Assembly: GCA_934436505.1 (NCBI GenBank)
Contig: CAKSAP010000004.1
Span: 119,287 to 183,286 of the forward strand
Direction: 5' to 3'
From: an uncultured Eubacteriales bacterium
GTDB taxonomy: Bacteria; Bacillota; Clostridia; Oscillospirales; Acutalibacteraceae
Length of the DNA: 64,000 nucleotides
Part shown: positions 42,453 to 50,450 of the stretch, piece after piece
Position numbering within the stretch: the first letter of the stretch is position 1
How the letters are laid out: the number at the start of each line of letters is the position of its first letter
The notes under the pieces: generated by a model
Database searches by the model: none
What the model was told of the DNA's origin: nothing
The model's input: only the letters and a program-made list of their open reading frames with translations
Position numbers and translations under genes: made by a program

Positions 42453-43796
42453 TCAAGCACCTTGATAATTTTCAAGCAATTCCTTATAGAAATCAACAGC
42501 AAGATGAATTTTATCAATGCTTATGTTTTCATTCTCGCCGTGTACAGAGCCGTACTGCTGCGAATCAATATCGATAGGCGCAAATCTGATAACTGCGTCG
42601 GAAAGGTCGGCAAATCTTCTTGCGTCCGTTCCTGCCGGAAGAATAAAGGGCGCAGCAGCCGCATAATCGAATATTTTTTCAACTGTTTTCTTTATGTACT
42701 TGTAGCCGTCGCTGTCAAGCGAAGCAGGTCTGTAATACTCGTTGTCGGACTCACGAACGGTAAATTCAACACCGTGCTTTTCCGCCATTTCCCTCAATGC
42801 GTCCAAGTCCTTTTCAAAGTCCTTGTCGTTAATACATCTCAAAAAGGCTTCGGCTGTGCAAGTGCCGTCGGCAGCGGTTGAAAGATTCTTAAAGGTACAG
42901 CCCGTTCCGAGCATTTCGCCTGCCGCAGCGTTGAGCTTAGGCATAAGCTTTACCAAAAGCCCCGAGAAAAGCCACAAATTCTTAAAGATAAACTTCATCG
43001 GAAACTGCATATGCGGTGCAAGTGATTGGAACATACCACGAACCTCGGGATGAAGTCTGCGGATAAACGGCTTTTCCTCATCAACCTCTGTGATGAACGC
43101 CGCCATTCTCATAACGGGAGTTTTGTGGTTGCCTGCAAGTCCTGCGTGACCCTGCAAATTCTTCGCAACAAGGTCAGCCGTGCATCTTCCTTTTTCGTGA
43201 ACAGCCATCATAGCGCATTTTTTGCTGATGCCTGCCATAGGCGGATCTATTACCGCACCGCCCTCGTCGATTATCCAATCAAAGTTTATGTTATTCTTAT
43301 TGAAATATTCAAGTGCCAAAACAGCACCGTCGCCGCCGATTTCCTCATTGTGAGCCGAGAAGAGATAAACGTTTACGGGGAACTCAAAGCCCTCCTCCAA
43401 AAGCTCCTCTATCGCCGTAAACTCAGCGAATAAAGGTGTTTTTGTGTCAACCGTTCCCCTGCCCCAAAGCTTGCCGTCCTTGATTACTCCGCCGAAAGGC
43501 TCTTCCTGCCAATCGCCTGTTGCGTCAACGACGTCATGGTGCGACATAACCATAACATTTGCGTTTTCATTCTTACCCTTGAGCTTGTACAAATACGCAT
43601 CGTCGCCGAGTATGGTAAGCTCTGCTTTTTCCGACATCAACGGGAATAATTCTTTGATAACCTCACGAAGCTTCATAAACTCCTCGGGCTCAAAGCTGTC
43701 TTTTTTTGATACGGTTTTGCACCTTATCATTTCGGCAAGACGTTTGCCGTAATACATATCTCTTTCCTCAACAGAAAGATTTTTATTATTATTCAC
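42453..43796 (-). CDS. M20-family metallopeptidase/amidohydrolase
   Basis: The 447-residue protein has the M20 zinc site: MSHHDVVD near residue 85, GRGTVDTKTP, and the catalytic SAHNEEIGGDGA near 152. A further ligand His lies near the C-terminus (GSVHGENENIS). The form resembles large M20 proteins of the PM20D1/CPS type, which hydrolyse N-acyl amino acids or dipeptides. It overlaps the transporter gene by 8 bp and is third in the operon after the ATC-hydrolase-like gene. It could hydrolyse the product formed or imported by its neighbours, but the substrate is inferred only. Confidence 0.92.
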   Translation of the reverse strand: MNNNKNLSVEERDMYYGKRLAEMIRCKTVSKKDSFEPEEFMKLREVIKELFPLMSEKAELTILGDDAYLYKLKGKNENANVMVMSHHDVVDATGDWQEEPFGGVIKDGKLWGRGTVDTKTPLFAEFTAIEELLEEGFEFPVNVYLFSAHNEEIGGDGAVLALEYFNKNNINFDWIIDEGGAVIDPPMAGISKKCAMMAVHEKGRCTADLVAKNLQGHAGLAGNHKTPVMRMAAFITEVDEEKPFIRRLHPEVRGMFQSLAPHMQFPMKFIFKNLWLFSGLLVKLMPKLNAAAGEMLGTGCTFKNLSTAADGTCTAEAFLRCINDKDFEKDLDALREMAEKHGVEFTVRESDNEYYRPASLDSDGYKYIKKTVEKIFDYAAAAPFILPAGTDARRFADLSDAVIRFAPIDIDSQQYGSVHGENENISIDKIHLAVDFYKELLENYQGA

Positions 43797-45177
43797 TTAT
43801 ATTCTCCTTCTTGTCGCCTGCCGCCTTAATTGTATCAAGAACCTCTTTCTCCTTATAGAAAGTAAGCACAATGATAGCAAGCAAGCAGAAAACTCCGCCT
43901 GCAACCGCTGTAAGCTTTAGTCCGAGCTTGCCGACATTCTCGCCTGCTGCCGCACCGATAACCACAAGTGACGGTACAATCATTATAGCGAGCGAGTTAC
44001 CCATTTTAACGATAAAGCTCTTTGCCGCACCGAAAATACCCTCTTGGTTTACGCCCGAGGTTACGGTATCGTACTGAATAATATCAGCCATCATAGCGTT
44101 CGGAAGCACGTTGAGAACAGCGAACGGGAACGATACGAACAATGCGAAAATGCAAGCCAATACAAGCTTGTTGCCCGTGAGCATATCGCTGAAGCAGATA
44201 ACAACCTCTGCGATTGAGAACACTATACAACCCAAGATAATCGGGAGCTTTTTGCCCTTCTTCTTCGCAAATTTGTTTACAAACGGATACATAAGCAATG
44301 AGCCTGCGATTGAAATTGCAAGAATCAAAACCGAATTTTCCTCGGGGAGACCCATAAGCTCGGTAACATAGTACATAATGCAAGCCTGGAAGAATGCCAT
44401 ACCGGTATTTTCCAAAAGCTGACCTAAGGTTACAATCTTAAAGTACTTGTTTGAGAAAGCGTGCTGAAGCGACTCTTTCAAGGTAATATTCGGAATTACC
44501 GAATGAACATAGTCCTTTTCCTTGATTGTAAATGCAGGTATCAAAAGCAAAATGATACCTATTACGGTGTAAATTCCGAAAGTCGCTCTCCAAGCCGAGA
44601 GTGTTTGCACGCCTGCCGATTTGAAGCCGTTTACAATCAACGGAGTAACATAACCGAGAGCGCTGCCCGTTACAAAGAACAATGAGCTGATTGTGTATGC
44701 GTTGACTCTCATCTTGCCGTCCTGAACAAGCTCGGGAATAAGCGCAGTATGAGGAATCATATACAATGTGAAGAAGAAATAATATCCCCACATAAATACC
44801 GCAATCCAAACGGCGTTCCAACCGCTGACTGTGTTAAGCGGAACAACGAACATAAGCAAGGCACTCAAGCCAAACGGAATTGCCGCTTTCTGCATAAGCG
44901 GAATTCTTCTGCCGTTCTTGTTCTTGCTCTTATCGGATTTCGATGCAATCAACGGGTCTGTAACAGCGTCGATAATGTGTCCGACAGCTTTAATCAAGCC
45001 GATAATCGTGAGAACGCCCAATACAATTCTGCCCTGCGGAATTAAATTAGGAATTCCCGACGCCTTTGACGGCTGATAAAAATAGATAAGATAGTTGTTG
45101 AGCATGGTTGTAAAAAGACCTACTGCAAACTGCGGAAGGCACAATCTTACAAGTAATTCTGTGTTAACCTTTTTCAT
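43789..45177 (-). CDS. MFS/GPH-type cation symporter
   Basis: The 462-residue membrane protein has about twelve helices. The GPH (glycoside-pentoside-hexuronide:cation) pattern is clear: AVGHIIDAVTDPLIASKSDKSKNKNGRRIPLM after helix 2, and NALPNAMMADIIQYD-like LPNAMMADIIQYD in the second half. GPH members usually import sugars or glycosides with Na+ or H+. Here the neighbours are an ATC-hydrolase-like enzyme (2 bp upstream) and an M20 peptidase, so the cargo may be an amino-acid derivative instead. No sugar hydrolase is nearby. Confidence 0.9.
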   Translation of the reverse strand: MKKVNTELLVRLCLPQFAVGLFTTMLNNYLIYFYQPSKASGIPNLIPQGRIVLGVLTIIGLIKAVGHIIDAVTDPLIASKSDKSKNKNGRRIPLMQKAAIPFGLSALLMFVVPLNTVSGWNAVWIAVFMWGYYFFFTLYMIPHTALIPELVQDGKMRVNAYTISSLFFVTGSALGYVTPLIVNGFKSAGVQTLSAWRATFGIYTVIGIILLLIPAFTIKEKDYVHSVIPNITLKESLQHAFSNKYFKIVTLGQLLENTGMAFFQACIMYYVTELMGLPEENSVLILAISIAGSLLMYPFVNKFAKKKGKKLPIILGCIVFSIAEVVICFSDMLTGNKLVLACIFALFVSFPFAVLNVLPNAMMADIIQYDTVTSGVNQEGIFGAAKSFIVKMGNSLAIMIVPSLVVIGAAAGENVGKLGLKLTAVAGGVFCLLAIIVLTFYKEKEVLDTIKAAGDKKENISE

Positions 45178-45179
45178 TT

Positions 45180-45686
45180 TTAAGCCCTTTTCCCCTCTTT
45201 AATATATCTTAATGCGCAAACGTCATCGCCCTTTGCAATGCATTTAGGCAAATCAAGTCTTGCGTCAAAGCAGCTGCCTATTCCGTGGTCGCCGCACATA
45301 GCAATATCGCACAATTTTGCGATTTGCTCATCAGAGCAGCCTGCCTTCTGCCAAGCCTTTACCAACGGACAGTAATGGAAATCAAGATACAAGGTATCGT
45401 CTGTGCTCTCCACGAGATCCATCTCGAATACCCATCTTGCCGCCTTTGTGAACAATGTTTTCTTCAAGCCCTTCAAGCTCTTTGTTCCGCCTGCTTTTAC
45501 AAGGTCAGAGCCCTGTGACAATCCGCATCTTGTAATAGCTGCCGAAGCAAATTCTTCTGCGTCAAGTCCACGCTTTTCAGCCTCATCAGTCAAAAGATAT
45601 AACCAAAAAGCACGGTGCTCGAGCTGCTCACGCACTTTTACGATAATCTTATTCTTGATTTTTGCCTCATTTACGATTTTTGACAT
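45180..45686 (-). CDS. L-2-amino-thiazoline-4-carboxylate hydrolase-like protein
   Basis: The 168-residue protein matches the ATC hydrolase family. It has a helical N-terminus, the conserved LDFHYCPLVKAWQKAGCSDEQIAKLCDIAMCGDHGIGSCF (about residues 100-140) and a C-terminal CIAKGDDVCALRYIKEG. In Pseudomonas the enzyme opens L-2-amino-thiazoline-4-carboxylate on the way to cysteine. Many homologues in gut Clostridia have unknown substrates. It is the first gene of the operon with the transporter and M20 enzyme. ATG follows AGAGGGGAAAATC. Confidence 0.85.
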   Translation of the reverse strand: MSKIVNEAKIKNKIIVKVREQLEHRAFWLYLLTDEAEKRGLDAEEFASAAITRCGLSQGSDLVKAGGTKSLKGLKKTLFTKAARWVFEMDLVESTDDTLYLDFHYCPLVKAWQKAGCSDEQIAKLCDIAMCGDHGIGSCFDARLDLPKCIAKGDDVCALRYIKEGKRA

Positions 45687-45788
45687 GATTTTCCCCTCTC
45701 AAATGCCTCTGAATGTTTTTGTTTTGAAAAATGACGTTTTTCAACAGAATTCCACTAAGCCATCACTTTTTCATAGAACAATTCGATT

Positions 45789-45817
45789 ATTATACAGTAT
45801 TTTTTGAGAAATATCAA
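45789..45817 (-). promoter_or_regulatory. Promoter of the ATC-hydrolase-like operon
   Basis: Minus-strand TTGATA (45817-45812), a 17-bp spacer and TATAAT (45794-45789). The leader to the start codon is about 95 bp. Confidence 0.75.
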
Positions 45818-45832
45818 TAGTAATTACATATT

Positions 45833-45892
45833 ATTGCATACTTTTTGGGAAATTAGGTAAAAAAATTATATTATTTTACCAAATTATGCAAT
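45833..45892. repeat. Imperfect inverted repeat of about 60 bp in an A+T-rich intergenic region
   Basis: ATTGCATA (45833-45840) is the reverse complement of TATGCAAT (45885-45892). Inside, GGTAAAA and TTTTACC form a second pair around an A+T core. The rest of 45893-46015 shows no gene. The role is unknown: operator, RNA stem or insertion remnant. Confidence 0.55.
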
Positions 45893-46017
45893 TTGTCTAT
45901 GATTTCACAAGTTTTGCGACACATTCAACGTAGATTGAAACAATAGCATTGATACCATGTATCATAGGTAATTTGTCCAATGCTTGCCTCTTTGCAGACT
46001 TGAATTTACAGATTTCA

Positions 46018-46042
46018 GGCAGGGAGATAAAATCTCCCTGCC
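46018..46042. terminator. Strong hairpin after the GNAT gene
   Basis: GGCAGGGAGA (46018-46027) pairs perfectly with TCTCCCTGCC (46033-46042) over TAAAA. There is no good T run on the minus strand, so it is a probable 3'-end stem or weak terminator. Confidence 0.5.
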
Positions 46043-46060
46043 ATCATAAATCTTTTTCGT

Positions 46061-46687
46061 TTAGAAAAGCTGTCCCGGTTGTTTAAGCTTCCTTTTGTAC
46101 GGAAAACCCTTATCAAATTCGTCAGCTTCCACTTCATCCACAAAATAACCTGCAGGTGTTTCATACTCTCCGGTTATGCCGTCTAAATAGCCCGGGGTCA
46201 ACTCCTTGCAAAGAAAGAATGATGCATCTTCATCCTCCGGAAGTTCATGATAACGAATACCGAATTCGTTGGCATAGGTAAATCCGCTCTTTCCATAGAA
46301 GTCAATATTACCTTCAATGCATACTGCGCCGAATCCCATCCTTGCAGCCTTATCAAGAGAATAGTCCAGCAACACCTTGCCATAGCCCTTTCTCTTAAGC
46401 TCCGGTGTGATGCAGATAGGACCCATAGTCACGATTGGAATATCTCTCCCGTCATCAGCCTTGAGCACCGCTTTCATAAAAACAATCTGTCCGATCAGTT
46501 TTCCGTTAAGCTCCATCACATAATCCAATTCCGCAATGAAGTCGGGATTATTTCGCAACCGATTCAAAACAAAATGCTCCAGACAGCCGGGGCGGTACAC
46601 ATTCCAAAATGCTTCTCTTACAAGGTTTTCTACTTCACGGTATTCTTCTTTTTTCTCTAAACGTATTTTAATGTTATTTTTATTCAT
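46061..46687 (-). CDS. GNAT-family N-acetyltransferase
   Basis: The 208-residue protein has a GNAT domain. Strand 4 and the acetyl-CoA loop read VTMGPICITPELKRKGYGKVLLDYSLDKAARMGFGAVCIEGN (about 85-130). The N-terminus is IRLEKKEEYREVENLVREAFW. A C-terminal extension (DGITGEYETPAGYFVDEVEADEFDKG) follows. This is the style of YhbS-like acetyltransferases. The substrate is unknown. ATG follows AGGAGGAAATAAAGA. Its codon choice and the leader-peptide-like upstream region differ from its neighbours and hint at horizontal acquisition. Confidence 0.9.
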   Translation of the reverse strand: MNKNNIKIRLEKKEEYREVENLVREAFWNVYRPGCLEHFVLNRLRNNPDFIAELDYVMELNGKLIGQIVFMKAVLKADDGRDIPIVTMGPICITPELKRKGYGKVLLDYSLDKAARMGFGAVCIEGNIDFYGKSGFTYANEFGIRYHELPEDEDASFFLCKELTPGYLDGITGEYETPAGYFVDEVEADEFDKGFPYKRKLKQPGQLF

Positions 46688-46732
46688 TCTTTATTTCCTC
46701 CTGAATGTTGTTAACCGTCAACTGCATTTCTG

Positions 46733-46804
46733 CGGGAGGCTGTGTTTGACTGTATACGCAACCTCCCGTTACGCTACAATCTCCATTGTGTTGTACTTAA
46801 TCAA
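46733..46804 (-). promoter_or_regulatory. Possible leader peptide and attenuator stem ahead of the GNAT gene
   Basis: AGGAG is followed by a 12-codon frame TTG...TAA (46804-46769, peptide about MIKYNTMEIVA). Its stop abuts a hairpin whose arms are CGGGAGGCTG (46733-46742) and CAACCTCCCG (46759-46768). The layout is that of translation-coupled attenuators of resistance genes. Without a T run it would have to act on translation or RNA stability. The call is inference from layout. Confidence 0.3.
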
Positions 46805-46879
46805 AAAGCACTCTCCTAAAATTATTATTTTATATTTAAGCCATAATGGCATAAATAACTACGTAAAACAGACTTGAAA

Positions 46880-47197
46880 TTATTTGTTTTTTGGCTTTGG
46901 AGCCGGCAGTTCATCATACATCGCATGAAACAAGCCTGTCAAAAATTCCTTATTATCGACTTCATCTACCAATAACATCGCCTTTGCTCCCTCATATGGT
47001 AATTCATACGGAGCTGTCGGCATATAACTAATTGCTGATTTTATCGGCTTAACAAGTAATCTATCATCATAGATACCGCCTACAAGCTTACCACGATAAT
47101 AAATAATAAATTCTCCCATCATAGCTTGATAAGTAATCTCTTCTAACTCAGAGAGCTGTCCTAAAACAAACTCTAAGTATTCCTTGCTTGATGCCAT
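46880..47197 (-). CDS. TfoX/Sxy N-terminal-domain protein
   Basis: The 105-residue protein consists of one TfoX N-terminal domain (LGQLSELEEITYQAMMGEFIIYYRGKLVGGIYDDRLLVKP, then the PYEGAKAMLLVDEVDNKEFL segment). In gamma-proteobacteria full TfoX controls competence. Single-domain Firmicutes proteins have no defined role and are common small cytoplasmic proteins. It lies 33 bp after rlmD on the same strand. No DNA-uptake genes are nearby apart from the general CinA-like coincidence at 17-22 kb, so I do not infer competence. Confidence 0.88.
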   Translation of the reverse strand: MASSKEYLEFVLGQLSELEEITYQAMMGEFIIYYRGKLVGGIYDDRLLVKPIKSAISYMPTAPYELPYEGAKAMLLVDEVDNKEFLTGLFHAMYDELPAPKPKNK

Positions 47198-47230
47198 ATT
47201 TTCGCCTCTATTCCAAGCCTTTTTACACTT

Positions 47231-48586
47231 TTACTTATGTACCTTAGTCAACAGAGCCACGCACTCAACATGTACTGTTCTCGGGAAGAGATCAACGGCT
47301 GTAAGTTTTTCGACCTTATAGCCTAATTCTTCAAACAATTTGCAATCCCTTGCAAGCGTTGCAGGGTCGCAGGAAACATAGACCACTCTGTCGGGCGACA
47401 TATTGCAAACCGTTTCCACAAGCAAAGCCTCACAGCCCTTTCTCGGTGGGTCAAGCACAATAACGTCGGGCTTGATTCCCTTTTCCTCGAGCATTTTTGC
47501 CGCTTCGGCAGCGTCGGCACAGTAGAATTCTGCGTTCTTTATACCGTTAATTTCAGCGTTGACCCTTGCATCGGCAACAGCCTGCCTGATTATCTCGACT
47601 CCGATTACCTCTTTGCAGCCGTCAGCCATTGAAAGTCCGATAGTTCCCGCACCGCAGTACATATCCAAAAGCGTTTCCTCGCCTGTCAGCGAAGCGTATT
47701 CCCTCGCCCTCTCATAAAGCCTTTGCGCCTGTGCGTGATTTACCTGATAGAACGAAAGCGGAGAAAGCCTGATTTTGACGCCGCACAATTCATCATAAAT
47801 ATAATCGTCGCCCCAAAGCGTTTTGCAGGCTCTGCCGAGTATGACATTCGTTTTATCCTTATTTATATTTATTACAACGCTTTTTATATCGCTTATAACG
47901 AGCAAGCGTTCAAGAAGCTTGTCCTTTTTCGGCAAAAAATCGGAATTTACGACAAGGCACACCATAATTTCCTTTGATACCGCACCCTGTCTTATGTAAA
48001 TGTGCCTGATTATGCCTTTTCCCGTTTCGGGATTATAAACGGAAATTCCGTATTCGACAATCCATTTTCTTATTATCTTAACTATCTCCGAAAACACCTC
48101 GGGCTGCAAGGCGCAACGAGGGCAATCTATAATTCGGTGCGTATGAGAAGCGTAAAAGCCGATTTTAAGCCTGCTGTCAAAGCCGACGGGATATTCAGCC
48201 TTGTTGCGATAGCCCGTAATTGACTCTGCACCTATCATTTCATCTATTTTCTTGCCAATTCCGCCGATACGTAAAAAAGCATTTTCCACCTTTTGACGTT
48301 TCATTTCAAGCTCTGCACCGTATTTTATATGCCTGAATGCACATCCGCCGCACGAAGCTGAAGCCTCGCAATCGGAGTCCGTTCTGTCCTTAGACGGCTT
48401 TAATATTTTAACGACCTTGCCTATCGCATAGGTCTTTTTAGCCTTGATAATATGCACCAAAGCCTTATCGCCTACGACTGCGCCGCTTACGAACACAGCC
48501 ATTTTGTCATAGTGTCCGACACCGCTGCCCTCCGAGGAAAACGACTCGATTTGCAGCTCTATTTCTTGATTTTTTACAAGGGACAT
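47231..48586 (-). CDS. RNA (uracil-5-)-methyltransferase of the RlmD/RlmCD family
   Basis: The 451-residue enzyme has an N-terminal TRAM domain, four iron-sulfur cysteines (DSDCEASASCGGCAFRH and CPRC further on) and a SAM domain LLDMYCGAGTIGLSMADGC. DPPRKGCEALL, the catalytic Cys in YVSCDPATLARDC and the base in HVECVALL complete the fold. It makes 5-methyluridine in 23S rRNA. Firmicutes paralogues can modify one site or both U747 and U1939, so the exact position is not assigned. ATG is downstream of AGGAGAAATAT. Confidence 0.93.
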   Translation of the reverse strand: MSLVKNQEIELQIESFSSEGSGVGHYDKMAVFVSGAVVGDKALVHIIKAKKTYAIGKVVKILKPSKDRTDSDCEASASCGGCAFRHIKYGAELEMKRQKVENAFLRIGGIGKKIDEMIGAESITGYRNKAEYPVGFDSRLKIGFYASHTHRIIDCPRCALQPEVFSEIVKIIRKWIVEYGISVYNPETGKGIIRHIYIRQGAVSKEIMVCLVVNSDFLPKKDKLLERLLVISDIKSVVININKDKTNVILGRACKTLWGDDYIYDELCGVKIRLSPLSFYQVNHAQAQRLYERAREYASLTGEETLLDMYCGAGTIGLSMADGCKEVIGVEIIRQAVADARVNAEINGIKNAEFYCADAAEAAKMLEEKGIKPDVIVLDPPRKGCEALLVETVCNMSPDRVVYVSCDPATLARDCKLFEELGYKVEKLTAVDLFPRTVHVECVALLTKVHK

Positions 48587-48603
48587 ATATTTCTCCTATC
48601 TCG

Positions 48604-48638
48604 AAAAAACGGACAGAAACTTTTTGCCTCTGTCCGTT
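48604..48638 (-). terminator. Terminator of the M23 endopeptidase gene
   Basis: AACGGACAGA (48608-48617) pairs with TCTGTCCGTT (48629-48638), and the minus strand continues with TTTTTTCG. Confidence 0.88.
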
Positions 48639-48643
48639 GTATT

Positions 48644-50359
48644 TTATCTGCCTAAATATCCGCTTGGGTTTACTCTTGTTCCGTTGACATAGACCTCAAA
48701 GTGAAGATGAGGACCTGTAACGTTACCCGTAGAGCCGATATTGCCGAGCTGCTGACCTGCCGATACCTGCTGACCTGCCGATACCTTCAGCGAGCCCTTT
48801 ATCATGTGAGCATATCTCGTCTGCAAGCCGTTGCCGTGGTTAATGAGAACATTATAGCCCCAGCTCGGATGATAGCCTGCCGAAACGACCGTACCCGAAG
48901 CCGCCGCAACAACCGGACAGCCTGTACTGTTTCCGCCGGGCTTAACTATGTCGATACCGCCGTGAAGTCTGCCGTGCCTGTAGCCGAAGCCCGAGGATAC
49001 GCTGTAAGCACCGATTGCGGGCCATATGAACTTGCCGCCGTAGGACTGAACTGTTCCGTAATTCTTGATGCTGCCGTAGCCCGAGGAATACGTCTTTGTG
49101 CCGACCTGTATCTTCTCGTCAACAGCTTCCATAGTGGTAACTCTCGAAACCTCCTTCGACGAAACTCTTACGCCGTCGATATACGTTACAAGCTCTGTTA
49201 TCTGCTGCTCGCCGTTTTGACCCTTTGTAACCGTCTTGCTCGTTCCCTTATACATACTTGAGTTTTCGACCTTAACGGTGTTATAAGGAATAGAAACTGT
49301 TCTGACCTCGGTCTTTGTAACCTGAACTCGTACAAAATTTACCTCGCTTGAAATAAGAACACGGTCGCCCACATGAATTTTCTCATTCAAGCCGGGATTT
49401 AACTCAAACAGCTTTGCGGTCGAAATACCGTATTTCTGCGCAATTCCCGAAACCGTATCGCCGGAAGCGACAGTATAATAAACCGCTTCGCTTTTCTTTG
49501 AATTAAGCTTTTCGCTCAAGCGATCCGCACCCCAAACGGTGTTATCGTCGTCGGGATAAAGTCCCTGAACATACTCGATATTCTCAACGAAGCTTACAAT
49601 TGCATTGCTGTCGCCTGCATCATAGCTTGTAAGAATATTGTCGAAAACCGTCGTAGCGTCCGTCTCGTTTTTAACGGCACACAAAAACTCTCCGTCAATA
49701 TAAATTCCGCAAGCGTTCGTAATATTCTTGTTGGAACACTCGATAATCTTATCGCAAATAGCCTCGGAGTCCTTCATATTATTGAGCTTAACGGGCACAA
49801 TCTTATACTGTGCGCTCTTTATGAGAGACTCGCCATCATTTGCTGCAATAGCGGTTTTAAGCCTTTCCGTAGCCTTATCCTCTGCATCAAGGTAAACCGA
49901 TTCCGAGCTTACATAGCCTATATCGGCATTGTTGTAGGTTATTTTAAGAGCCAAATTCATACTGCTCCAATAGCGAATCGTTGCAATTAAAATAACAAGC
50001 GCCGCAACGGGTGTAACAATGTTCGTGAAAAACGAGAACACTATTCCGTGTCGCTGAAAAGCCTTTTTTACATAGGTCTTAAAGGTAACAGCCGCCTCAT
50101 TCCTGTCCTGCTTAAACAGGGGAACAAGCTTTCCGAAAACACGCTTAATATCGCCGAAAAGCTCCTTAATTTCGGAATTTATATGCCTTGCCGAGCTCAA
50201 AACAAGCCTATCGACAACGACGAAGGCTGCAAACAACACAGCAGACAAAGCCTTCACGGGCTTCATAACAATCTTGCCGAGCCATTTGAAAAACCTTGTC
50301 ACATACCTTGCGGTAAACAAGCCGAGAATATATAGTTTTTTATAAATTAAATCAAACAT
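48644..50359 (-). CDS. Membrane-anchored M23 peptidoglycan endopeptidase with LysM and G5 domains
   Basis: The 571-residue protein starts with about 105 basic and amphipathic residues and a membrane helix (about 107-130). A LysM domain (YTVASGDTVSGIAQKYGIS, about 290-335), a G5-like domain (about 340-420) and a C-terminal M23 domain follow. Zinc and catalytic residues appear in RLHGGIDIVKP and PHLHFEVYVNG. Such enzymes cut peptide cross-links in the wall during growth or sporulation. It has its own promoter and terminator. ATG follows CACGGAGATATT. Confidence 0.94.
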   Translation of the reverse strand: MFDLIYKKLYILGLFTARYVTRFFKWLGKIVMKPVKALSAVLFAAFVVVDRLVLSSARHINSEIKELFGDIKRVFGKLVPLFKQDRNEAAVTFKTYVKKAFQRHGIVFSFFTNIVTPVAALVILIATIRYWSSMNLALKITYNNADIGYVSSESVYLDAEDKATERLKTAIAANDGESLIKSAQYKIVPVKLNNMKDSEAICDKIIECSNKNITNACGIYIDGEFLCAVKNETDATTVFDNILTSYDAGDSNAIVSFVENIEYVQGLYPDDDNTVWGADRLSEKLNSKKSEAVYYTVASGDTVSGIAQKYGISTAKLFELNPGLNEKIHVGDRVLISSEVNFVRVQVTKTEVRTVSIPYNTVKVENSSMYKGTSKTVTKGQNGEQQITELVTYIDGVRVSSKEVSRVTTMEAVDEKIQVGTKTYSSGYGSIKNYGTVQSYGGKFIWPAIGAYSVSSGFGYRHGRLHGGIDIVKPGGNSTGCPVVAAASGTVVSAGYHPSWGYNVLINHGNGLQTRYAHMIKGSLKVSAGQQVSAGQQLGNIGSTGNVTGPHLHFEVYVNGTRVNPSGYLGR

Positions 50360-50413
50360 AATATCTCCGTGGAAATCAATTCAATTATTATAGCCAAACT
50401 TACGATAACGAAT

Positions 50414-50442
50414 ATTATATCACATTTTTACCGCCATTTCAA
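50414..50442 (-). promoter_or_regulatory. Promoter of the M23 endopeptidase gene
   Basis: Minus-strand TTGAAA (50442-50437), a 17-bp spacer and TATAAT (50419-50414), just past the recG stop codon. A second -10-like TATAAT lies at about 50388-50393. Confidence 0.8.
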
Positions 50443-50450
50443 GCAAAGGC

